Shown: piece after piece, positions 1 to 10,162 of the stretch
Layout of the letters: each line of letters starts with the position of its first letter
Position numbering within the stretch: the stretch's first letter is position 1
Assembly: GCA_963170055.1 (NCBI GenBank)
Contig: CAUJGJ010000371.1
Location: 2,697,011-2,761,010 of the forward strand
DNA: 64,000 bases
Origin: Halisarca cf. caerulea
Taxonomy: Eukaryota; Porifera; Demospongiae; Chondrillida; Halisarcidae
Direction of reading: 5' to 3'
Position numbers and translations under genes: made by a program
Notes under the pieces: model-generated
What the model saw: only the letters and a program-made list of their open reading frames with translations
What the model was told of the DNA's origin: nothing
Databases searched by the model: none

Positions 1-448
1 GCAATCAAGTTTGCAAGAAAAACTAGAAGGAACAACACTAACACGGTCATCTTTAATGAACTCGTAGTATCACATGACTATCTGCTGACCCAACATCATT
101 GTTTTCAGTTGTGGTATCATTTCCACTGTTTACATACAATATTTGTTGTTGCGTTTACAGGTTTGCAGATTCAGAAATTTGGGTTGTAACTAGTAAGTGA
201 TAAAACAGAACAGAATCAAAATGTTCTGTTTTCATGTGAAAACATTTTAGTGTAAACACCACCTTGGTACAATATATCTACTTTTAATCTGGTCTAGGCT
301 AAAATGTTTCACAAGCGGTTAATTTATATATCTAGATCGATAATTGTTTAATCATAAATGGCATGTTTCTTTATGGACTATACGTAATGGTAAACCCTCA
401 CAATGGTGACTTATTGCCGGTTGTTCTGCCTTGCATATAACTACCCAG

Positions 449-685
449 CATGAAGATGTTAATAAATCTCTTCAAGGAAGCTCTGAGTCAGCAGAAATTC
501 AAGCAAAAGAGAAAGAAATTGAAGTATTGAAACATCAGTTGATTGCTACAACCAATAAATTACAATTGAGTAAGAAAGAAGTGGAAGAAGGCAAAGTCCG
601 TTATTCTGATTTATTGCGCCAGGTGATTGAGCAAAAAGAACATAAAAAAAGTGACTGGCAAGAGAAGGAAACTGCTATACTGAAG
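449..685 (+). CDS. Coiled-coil exon, probably 5' part of the kinase-kelch gene
   Basis: This is an internal exon of 79 codons. It has an acceptor (acccag, ending at 448) and a donor (AAG|gtacac, from 686), and both ends are phase 0. The translation is rich in Glu, Lys and Gln with heptad-like hydrophobic spacing (EIEVLKHQL, LLRQVIEQKEHKK), so a coiled coil is likely. The next open exon downstream in the same phase is the kinase exon at 4471, and a coiled coil just before a TKL-like kinase is a plausible arrangement. The alternative is that it ends an upstream kinase/coiled-coil gene lying mostly outside the window, like the gene at 56094. Upstream bases 1-448 show no other exon I can support. 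Confidence 0.6.
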
Positions 686-1342
686 GTACACATATATGCA
701 TGACTTTTGAATAGTATGACTATCATGGGGAAAAGGTCCATGTTACTAATTCTCTTAGCTAATTGGACTCATTGAGATTATACAATGTCATACAGGATTT
801 ATATTGCGGTATAACATTTACAGCATGTTTGGGTTTCTTTAATTTTTTTCAAAAAATAATAGATGGCCAGAAATTTGAAGTTGACCAGCTGGACTTCAAC
901 AGAATATAGATTTTACTATTCTGATATATCAGACATGACTATAATGATTAATACTGGACGTAGTAACGTCTTGGACAGTTAAAGTTTGCAACCAGGGGCA
1001 TAGCCAGCAAGTTTTCCAAGGGTTTCAGGAAAATCCTGTTGGAAAAATCCTCAAATCACAGACTTGCTTGTACTTTTGCAAATTTTGCAGAGTAGCAACC
1101 TTGAACTTCATTTAATGCTTCAATTATATGGCTGAAGCCACTTTTAGTCATGTGTTAGCTCTTAGAAATGCTTAGTTGTTTATATTCTTTTAATCCCTTG
1201 TCTCAAGCACTGGACTTCCTAATATCATCACATCGCGCAACAGGTGGCCATTTTATCAAAGTAGTCATATGACGTCACAAGGTTATCATTGCTAGCCTAA
1301 TTATGCTGTGACCCGTGTACAGGGCAATGACAGTAGATAATA

Positions 1343-1925
1343 CCGTATAGCCGGAAAGGTTGGCAGGAAGAAAATTCGGCGAGTTGTGCCCAAATTAAAC
1401 ATTGGCGGTTTTGTTTTGGCGATTGCCTTCTCAGGACACTTTAAATATACTCAAGATCTATGAATAGTCACATACCTGAATTGGAGAACATGGCTGCAGC
1501 AGCACAGATGTGATGTGGCCTAGGGGAAGATTGAAAGAGTGTGTGAAATAATGTAAGGAACGCCAATAAAGTTCTCCATGGACAGATGCATATGCAGGGA
1601 TATCTAACGTTTTTTGAGGGTTTTGTACCCTAAGTATCCGACGTTCAGCGATTGTTTTGCAAAAGAAAGAAGGCAATCCGTACTACGCTGTTATTGATGC
1701 CGAGAACAGAGTGTATTGGGGCACATTTCCCCGCCAAATATCAGCAGGTTGTTCCTTATATTTATTCATAGATATTCTATGATTATGTAGTATAAAATAT
1801 CTATGGTTTGAACTTACTTCAGCGACTCGGAAATGTCAATATTTGGCAGATTATAATTCGGTGGTGGACATGAAAACTGCCAATCCGCCAAAGTAAATTC
1901 CCCACCAACCTTTTCGGCTGTATGG
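1343..1925. mobile_element. Mariner-like MITE, TA target site
   Basis: The left end (CCGTATAGCCGGAAAGGTTG) and the reverse complement of the right end (CCATACAGCCGAAAAGGTTG) form imperfect terminal inverted repeats of about 40 bp. TA flanks both sides (1341-1342 and 1926-1927), as expected for a Tc1/mariner-type element. Related ends occur at 45334-45851 and, more decayed, at 57276-57381. The internal minus-strand open frame (1458-1676) has no recognisable homology. Confidence 0.7.
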
Positions 1926-2837
1926 TACACAGCATAAGCTTGGCTTTTATGTGAAAATCACTTTTTAATTGAATAACTCATTGACAATATGTTTTTGTAC
2001 ATATCATCAATCAAGACACTATTTTCGCATACTCGTGCACCAATGATCATATCTCATTACAAATTGAATCTATTCCATTCACTAGTGTCTCTCTCACTAA
2101 ATTTATAATTTTTGCTCATATATTCATTCTATTGTCATTTCACCATAAATATAAACTTCGAACTCTTTATGTTGAATCTTTGTACACCCCCTTGTTGTTT
2201 TTGTTTTTGCCTTTTGTCCCTTTTCTTTTCTGGGTGCCACTTACAGTAGCCTCTGGCTAAAGCTTCCCCAGGTTAAATAAGAATACCCTATACCCATACC
2301 TTTGGCATGGTGACTATAGGTACTTTATTCCAATTTTCTACATCACCAGGAAACTTTGGATAGCTTCTAGAGGCTAAATACTGGCAACTGTTTTAAGTTA
2401 CACATTCAACTAGAGCAGCTATGTGTTTTGACTATGATAGCCACAGTTTTGAAGCATCAATCCATTTCAAGTTTGCTTCTGTTTATACTCCAGTAGTCTT
2501 TACAATATCATATGTCATTTCTTTCTGAGTGATTTACAAAAACATGGCACTGGCAGACAGTATTATACTAGTTTATACAAATTCTCTACTAGTATAGTTA
2601 CACTTTATAACTTCTTTCAATCGGAAACCCCCTTTTGAAATTTCCGGCTATGCCCCTGGCAACACTTTATATTGTACTGTTGGCTTGGGTATAAGGGTAT
2701 GCTGATTGTTCTAATCAACTGTTAAAGTTAAAATTGTCTGTCCAGAGTAAATAGCTGTATTCCTTTTTACCTTAAACATGGGGCATCGCTGCATGCAACA
2801 CAACTATATGTATCATACTCTCTCTATATATATGTCT

Positions 2838-2841
2838 TTGT

Positions 2842-2933
<92 letters not shown>
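2838..2933. repeat. (TG)n microsatellite
   Basis: An almost pure TG run of about 90 bp. The Cys-Val and Thr-His open frames across it are artefacts. Confidence 0.98.
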
Positions 2934-2936
<3 letters not shown>

Positions 2937-3008
2937 AGCCTTATTCCACAATTTCATGCTATATTATTGTACTTCCTTGCAAGCAGAGACTGGTTATAGT
3001 CACCTAAT

Positions 3009-3669
3009 CAGTGTTTTAGCCAGCAGCCAAAAATAAGGGGGGGGGGGGGGGGACCTACAATCTATCATGTAAGTGGATCAATGTGGAATAGGGATGTGCA
3101 TTGTATAGCTGTGATGATCTCTGTAGCTACTTTTGCTGAGCTTGCTAGTCTTCTAAGCAAGTGTAAACAATTACTAAATTACACCCAATTAAATGTCCTG
3201 TCACTTATCACCTTGTACCTTCCCCTTACCCAAGCTCACTGCACTGCTTCTAACAAGGGTGTGGCATATAGCCAACTGTGACTGTGTTTGTTTGTCTAAG
3301 GTCTATGTCTTTGTTTCATGATGTGTATTGCATGCCTCGTGCCCAGTATTAGCGTACCGTCATGTGATCTTTGTACTTATGCACTGTAACCACGCATGCG
3401 CAGTTAGTTACCTCGTGTTGTCGTGTAGAGGTGTCTAGTGGACCTGCTGTCTTTGATGTCTTGTTAAGTGAGGAGTTTTTAGTGAATGATTTTATTGTGA
3501 ATGGTTGTTGCTTGCGCTTTTGACATACGCTCGGACTTTAAGGGTGCATAGTTTGAATAGGAGGCGCACAGCTGCCAAAGGAGGGCAGACATCTTCTAAA
3601 GGAGGCCGGGTGCATAAATTGTATAGGGGGGCGGTCCCACCCTCCTATGATGCTTTGGCTAAAACACTG
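3009..3669. mobile_element. Inverted-repeat DNA element, 5-bp TSD (ctaat)
   Basis: It starts with CAGTGTTTTAGCC and ends with the exact reverse complement, GGCTAAAACACTG. The direct repeat ctaat lies outside both ends (3004-3008 and 3670-3674). A tract of about 15 G starts near 3038, close to the left end. No transposase is visible, so it is non-autonomous. Confidence 0.8.
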
Positions 3670-4470
3670 CTAATACACACACACTGTGCATTGGTTTGGT
3701 CTCGATTAATCCATAAATTTTACTAATATTCATTTGAAAACTAGAAAATGTGCTGTAGACGTAATTGTTTGTTCATGGGCAGTGGCATTGCCACTTCCTT
3801 TCAGAAGGAGCAATTCATAAGCATGTAATTGCATGAAATGGAATAACTAGTGCTCATATTCCTTCATAAAGGGCAATAAATGTTGAAAAGCGACCATAGT
3901 GAATTAAGTGTATATTACCTGATGCAGAAGTATTGGTAGGTATATTTCTGTATTTACAGCTATTTTTCTTTACTTGATGAAGTTAATCTTCATGCAGGAA
4001 TATTTGGGAGTGTACCAAGCACGAATGCTTCACCTAGTATCCCTATTGCAACCTCCCAGCAGTGCACCATTGGTCATGGCTTCACTAGCAAGCTCAATGG
4101 GTTCCTACCTCAATTCGTTCACAAATTATTTGGAAAATCGCTGCAAATTACCTATACTAACTGTACTAAACGTTCACCTTGTGACGTCATAGCAAGCATG
4201 GCTGTCGGTTTCGCGGCTGAAACCGGAAGTGGGCTATTTTCGCTCACTTTGCAACATTTGTTACAAATTTAAGTCCAAAGTCATTTATTTTGGGGTAACT
4301 ATTGATTTTCACGAAAAAAGTTTTTCATGTCAGTATCCATTTAGCTCTAAATATGTTTCCATGAAGTACTATAGAAAAACTTGAAGGTCATATATAGGTA
4401 GTGTGCATTATATCTTTGTTAATGAGTGCTTTTTATTGTGGTCTTAATATGCTTTCACATAATATTGTAG

Positions 4471-7084
4471 GTTGGAATTATGACCCTTCGATGTTTTCAG
4501 CAAGAAGGAGTGAAGCTTGGCAAGTTTATTGGAGAGGGAACCTATGGAAGTGTATTTGCAGGGACGTATAATTCTAGACCTGTAGCCATAAAGCAGATGC
4601 ACAAGATCCTCATTGATAAGTATAGAGAATGCAAAGACAATCTCTTGTCTCTGTTAAATCAGTACAAGAATCAATGCAATCTTCTGATGGCATCTAATTC
4701 CACCTTTATTGTGAGAATCCTAGGAATATATAGTGATACCCATCAAGATGGCAGCTTATTTTTAGTGATGGAGAAAATGGATTTAACTTTGGAGGAACTC
4801 CTTGTCACAGGAAAACTGCCAATTGCCAGACAGATGCATATTTCTTTGCAAATATCTTGTGGATTGCAGTTCCTCCATGAATGTAAGCCTCAGATTGTAC
4901 ATGGAAACATCACACCTAAAAACATATTCATTGATAAAGAAGGTCATGTGGCAAAACTTGGTGATTCTGGTCAAGCACTGTTTAGGCCTTCTCTAACAAG
5001 TGGAAGTCAACCTCGCATTTTCCCTCCTGAATTTCTCAAGGAAGCAAAGGCATGCTTTACTGCTGAAGGTGATATTTTCTGCCTGGGTGTAAACATCCTG
5101 TGGATTGCCATGCAGGAGGCCCCTTCCAATTTGTTACATGAGATTACAACTGCTTCATTTGTCAGATACAGCAGGGAAACTGGTGATCTTGCTAAAGTGG
5201 ATGCCAATCATCCCCTAAAACCGCTTATTTTGCAGTGTCTGGTGGATAAATCAGAAGAAAGGCCATCTGCCAGTGATGTGTGCGCTAGCTTATCGGAGTA
5301 TGCTCCTTTAAAGTTGTATATGGAGTTCAATAAGACAGAATCCAAGGTGATTGTGAAAATGTGTAGTTCACAGAATCAGCGCATGGGCATGCTTTGTATT
5401 TTTTACACAAACATTTCACAGTCTTTGCCCAATGATACTAGAAGGTGTGCATGTCAATAGACCATGCATGTGCATATTGGGATATCATTTTGTAGCTCTG
5501 TGTTGATCTCTATGTGCCTCAATCGGATAACATGACATTGTTGCAGAAATGGCATTATCTCCACATTGTATTGGTATTATAGCAGGTTCAATTAACAGTA
5601 TAAAAAGGCTTCACAACACTAACCATGCACCCATGATAAGTCTCGCATTAATCTACCCTGAATTAAACTAATTCTCCTTCTTTGACTAATCTCACTTTGC
5701 GAGATACAATTTCTATGTTAGGGATCATGAAAATTTACCCATGATGGACACTACTTTTTTCTACAATGCTTATAATACACTATTGCAGGCAACCATGACA
5801 TTCTACTGTTCAGTTCAACCTCTTTCTTTGGTGATTCCACTTTTATATGTAGATAATTGTTCAATGAAGGTTTCATAATTATAGTTCTATGCCTAAGCCA
5901 GCAAATGAATCAATTTCTCTCCTACTACCATCTGAGCATGTTATTTAATGATGATCTGAAATCTGACTAAATAGTAGGAATGTAGATATTGGTATGCCAG
6001 TCGCTGGGTCTACCAGACCTGTTCCTATGGCCCTGCATATGCAATCATTCAGGTTTATTATTGTAGTGTGTATAGAATCTTTACATTGTCTATTATTATA
6101 ATTATTTTTCTTGTGCAGGTATTCCACACTAGTTTATTAGTACAAGGGCGCAAACTGCAATGTAAATCTTTGCCTAATTTATTGTTGCCCACCTGTAACA
6201 CATCAGCTGTAGTTATTGGATCGAAGATATTCGTTGGGGGAGGTATCTGTCATTCAGATGATGACAAAGAAGTAACTGCGAATGCTCGCAGAATCCAGGT
6301 TTATGATATCAATTCGTTCACTTGGGATACACTACCACCTGCACCATTATACCGAAGCAAAGTTACAACAGTGCTGGGTCAGCTTACACTGATAGGAGGT
6401 CGAAATGCATTCACCAAAGAAATTAGTAATTTGATATACAGTTGGGATGAGGGTGAGTACAAGTGGGTGCAACATGTTCCACCTATGCCAACAGAAAGAG
6501 TTCGTCCATGTATCATTCACTGTAAGTCATTCATGTTGGTCGCTGGTGGAAAAGCTGGTGATGGGAAGTCTCTTCTCGACTCTATTGATGTATTGAACAT
6601 TAGCACTTTTCAGTGGGATACCTTACATTCCTTAAAATTGCCACAGCCAATGTATCTCATGAGAACCTGCATCAGTAGTGGATTTCTGTACATATCCAGT
6701 GGCTGGTCAAATATTTCATCCATGGGAGCAACCACTGCTGCTTACAAGATTTCAATGCATGAGCTAGAAGAGGCTCTTAGCAGTCATCATGAATTAAATT
6801 GGTTGCGAATAGAGGACACTCCATTTCTGGAATCAGCTTTAGTGGTGGATAGTGACCAGCCCTTGCTTGTAGGTGGTCATAAAGCACAAAGATCAACACC
6901 TAATGTGTGCCTTTATGATCCATCATCCAACGGGTGGTCTGTCATAGGAAGATGTCTAAACCCGTGCTTGAGGTCCTGCTGCATAGCAATAAGTGAATCA
7001 GTGTTTTTGGTAATTGGAGGTTCCCCTAGCCAAACAGCTTTCAAGTCGCCACTTTTGAGTATCTTTCAGCTGATCTATGTCTAG
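4471..7084 (+). CDS. Probable pseudokinase fused to a kelch domain
   Basis: There are two exons. The first, 4471-5346, ends at TCCAAG|gtgatt; its acceptor ends at 4470 (ttgtag) and its first ATG is at 4480. The second, 6119-7084, has an acceptor ending at 6118 (ttgtgcag) and a TAG stop. Both junctions are phase 0, giving 610 residues from the ATG. Residues 14-285 form a kinase fold: Gly loop GEGTYG (18-23), VAIK with Lys38, and DSG (162-164) in place of DFG. The HRD motif reads HGN (141-143), so the catalytic Asp is Asn, APE reads PPE, and the alpha-C Glu appears to be Asn or Gln (YKNQ). Loss of catalysis is therefore inferred. The second exon has about six kelch-type repeats with Gly-Gly turns (VGGG, IGG, VAGG, LVGG, VIGG) and Trp in strands (FTWDTL, FQWDTL, NGWSVI), consistent with a beta-propeller. 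The kinase shares HPLKPL(I/V)L.CL with the gene at 56094. Intron 5347-6118 shows nothing else. The upstream exon at 449 may belong to it. Confidence 0.85.
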
Positions 7085-7518
7085 TTCTGTTGGATTTAGA
7101 TGTTTAGTTTAATTCCTTCCCCATTGCTACTATAATATAAAATATTACATGCATGCTTTGTCTTTTCTACTGTGCTACACAAAATCAGGACATTGATCTG
7201 TAATTATGATAATTGTGTGTTCTGGAAGAGAATATGGTTGTTAGCTGTAGAATGTTTGTCTGTTTTCTGATTAACATTAATTTTTAATCAGATTTGTACT
7301 ATATATGTGTTCATACAAGTGTTTCTTGTGCTTATCTTGATTTTGTTCTATCCTGTATTTTATATCTTATTGTCATAATGAAACTGATTGAAGAGAATGT
7401 GAAATAATATTATATATAAATTAATGTGGTTACTTGATTATTGCATGCTTGCAAAGCCACATTTGATAATGACAATTTGCATACATGTAATCAATGTGCA
7501 CTTGGTTAACTATTAATA

Positions 7519-7792
7519 CAATTAACACCTTCCAATTTGTAATGCACAATTCCATTATGAAATATTCAGCCAAGGATCCACAAATTTGCAAACCCATGAA
7601 GATCAAAGGAAAGATCAAAGGGGTTGTTTTGTGTTTGCCTATTCAAAACACAAAACAATGTAGCTGTAAACAACTTTTACAGTGGGGTTACAGCTGGTAC
7701 AGCTGCTATCTCTAAGGGTTTGTAAATTTGTGGATCCTAGGCTGGAACATTTCATAATGGAATTGTGCATTGCATAATGGAAGGTGTTAATT
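7519..7792. mobile_element. Palindromic MITE-like element
   Basis: The left arm (7519-7598, starting caattaacaccttcca) matches the reverse complement of the right arm (7716-7792) over about 75 bp, including ggatccacaaattt. The loop contains a second small palindrome near 7624-7660 (ttgttttgtgttt / aaaacacaaaacaa). No reading frame is convincing. Confidence 0.75.
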
Positions 7793-8054
7793 ATGACATT
7801 GCATAATATTGGCCAGTGAAATATAATATTATTATTATTATTTATATAATATATTAATAATATATTATAATTATTACATTTTGCATTAGCTCAGATATAT
7901 CAGTCTGCATATTCAAAATTAATTATGACATTGCATAATATTGGCCAGTGAAATATAATATTATTATTATTATTTATATAATATATTAATAATATATTAT
8001 AATTATGACATTTTGCATTAGCTCAGATATATCAGTCTGCATATTCAAAATTAA
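7792..8054. repeat. 132-bp unit tandemly duplicated
   Basis: Two nearly identical AT-rich copies follow each other. The motif gacattgcataatattggcc starts at 7795 and again at 7927, and both copies end in gcatattcaaaattaat. The unit abuts the right end of the palindromic element at 7519-7792. Confidence 0.85.
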
Positions 8055-8319
8055 TGAACCAAAAGATACATTACACCAGAAAATGTTGCAAATTTGCATG
8101 CATGTTTTTATCATTTGTGTAGTTGTGCATGTGCATGGTGGTTCATGCAGTGAATACTTGTAAATCCATCACAAATACTAATAGGGCTATTTCTTGGCAG
8201 ATTAATAATACTAGCTATATATGGCATGCAGATTATAAATTTAGTGCTTATCAATGCATGTACTGTTTTCATGGCATTAATTTTGCATTCATGCATGCAT
8301 ATGATACAAAAAAATTCAT

Positions 8320-8697
8320 GACACTTGGAACAATTAAGGGTAAGTTGCAAAACCAGTACAGGGCTAGATGGGCAACGGCAAGACAGGCATAGGGCTAGAT
8401 GAGCAAAAGGCTACATATACATGAGGCTAGCTAGACGGGAATAGGGCTAGACAGAGTTTAGTTGGACTGCAATTAAATTCCTACATCCTGCATTTGCAGC
8501 ACATTATACAGTACACATGTGCTGCGGGATGTTGGAATTTACACAGTGTGTACTCAGTCCAACTAAACTCTGTCTAGCCCTATACCCGTCTAGCCTCATG
8601 TATGTGTAGCCTTTTGTTCGTCTAGCCCTATGCCTGTCTTGCCTTTGCCCACCTAGCCCTGTACCAGTTTTGCAACTTACCCTTGTTCCAAGTGTTT
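8320..8697. mobile_element. Long palindromic repeat family, copy 1
   Basis: The arms begin acacttggaacaa and contain the recurring word ggctaga/tctagcc. They are inverted copies of each other around a centre near 8510, where aattcctacatcc faces gggatgttggaattt. The right arm carries tccaactaaactctgtctag. The same sequence recurs at 32325-32620, 37775-38120, 39655-40330, 53505-53790 and 54262-54515. No coding capacity is seen. Confidence 0.8.
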
Positions 8698-9518
8698 TGG
8701 AGGATCCTTGTTTGATGCACAATCCTGTGTCAATCCTACATAATCTTAACTACTAAATAGAGAACTGGGATGTTGCAAATGGCCCAAACACAAAACTCAG
8801 AAATCCTACCTCTTCATTATTGAATTTTAAGAATTAGTAGACAGAAATTCAAGATATTCATGTTTTATTACGTATGTATTGAGCTTTAAATGGAACAATT
8901 AGACTGCCATTTGCAAGTAAGCCAAGATTCGATTATAAATCTATTTTGCTGATTTATCTACGAACTATCTGTGCTCTGATTAAAACTGTTCAAGGCTTAT
9001 CTTATACTTGACGCTTATCCAAGTAGCTGTTTGCTAGTAATGTGTTCTTTATAGTCTCGAAATAAAGCCACAATTTGAGTTGAAATTACATGTTTTGGGC
9101 CAAAAGGTGGAATTTTACCCTACAAAATGTGTGACCGACCTCAAATGGCCTCCCATATTGGCGAAGGGAACAATTAACCTTAATTAAAAGTTAAACCATT
9201 GAGGAGTATCTAAACCAGTAATGCGCTCAGTAATAATAATAAAATTAATAATGAAATCAATAATATTATACTTACTAGTGGTTGAAGGTATAAGTCAGAG
9301 TATATATGCATAATTGCTGTTGCAACTCTAGCAATGATACTTCCCTAACTGCCTAACTGTAATGCATGTATTAATTAAGAGGTTGAAGGTATATAGTACA
9401 ATCAATTGTTGCATGTCTAGCAATAATACATCCCTAATTGCCTAACTGTAATGCATACGAGTATAATTAGCAGTTCATCAAGGTACATATATTGTTGCAA
9501 CTCAACCTGTCACACATT

Positions 9519-9665
9519 AATCTTGTCCCCCCTAAAAGTTGCAAATTGTCCAGTGTGGGTACTTATCTAATACAAACTCTTAATGTTGGGGGGGTTAGGG
9601 TTTGGGTTGGATTGGGGTTTAGGTATTTTAGTATTGATAAAACTATAGGGGGACAACTTACTGTA
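9519..9665. mobile_element. Short inverted-repeat element with G/C tracts
   Basis: cttgtcccccctaaaag near 9522 faces tagggggacaac near 9647, and the interior holds gttagggtttgggtt. Similar motifs occur near 29570-29700 and 40985-41035 (cgcttatcgaatac), so these are probably related elements. The boundaries are approximate. Confidence 0.45.
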
Positions 9666-9833
9666 GGGGACCATTCACTGCATTAAAGATCTAGCAATGG
9701 TACTCTCTATAGTATCTGCCAGTGCGACAGGGCTATGCACAGTAGTTTTTCACTTCAAATCTAATGTTTAGTTAGTTTTCGTACTCGACCTTTGGGTCAA
9801 GAATCTACCATACACCATAGGGAAGAACATATA

Positions 9834-10024
9834 TAAGGTAAAGGGGGGTAATTTGGAACAGTCAGCCAAAAGCAGTCTCAATCACAAGCTACATCCATTA
9901 TTTCTCGTCTGTATTGTCTCAGTGAAGGGGGGATTGGCAGTAGCAAGAATTGTTGGGTAACTTAACCACAACAGGCTCTGTTCCAAATTATCAGCGTGTT
10001 CCAAATTACCCTCCTTTTACCTGT
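9834..10024. mobile_element. Inverted-repeat element upstream of prenylcysteine oxidase
   Basis: aggtaaaggggggtaatttg near 9836 is the inverted counterpart of caaattaccctccttttacct near 10001-10021, and a second ttccaaattat copy lies just inside. It ends about 140 bp before the ATG at 10163, so it may overlap promoter sequence. No target duplication is evident. Confidence 0.6.
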
Positions 10025-10162
10025 CCTAATCTAAGAAGCACAAAAAACGTTTTTTTCCTCTTGTGAAGGCAATATAAACCCATTTGGGTTGAAGGGTGGT
10101 TTAGCCGGTAAGTACTTTACGATACATCTTTGGCAAGAAGCTCTCAGTATCACGTGACAAAA

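Larger units (their letters stand above)
686..4470 (+). other. Long intron or intergenic stretch full of repeats
   Basis: No exon is convincing here. The stretch holds a TA-flanked inverted-repeat element (1343-1925), a TG tract (2838-2933) and a second inverted-repeat element (3009-3669). A good acceptor ends at 3997 (ttcatgcag), followed by an open stretch to stops at 4190-4192 (phase 0) or 4270-4272 (another frame). That could be an alternative last exon after 449-685, but neither reading resembles a family I know. Confidence 0.5.
7085..10162. other. Intergenic region between kelch and prenylcysteine oxidase genes
   Basis: No gene is supported. The region contains a palindromic element (7519-7792), a 132-bp tandem duplication (7792-8054), a long palindromic repeat (8320-8697) and two inverted-repeat elements near 9519-9665 and 9834-10024. 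Stretches 8746-9518 and 7085-7518 show only AT-rich sequence. Confidence 0.7.
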
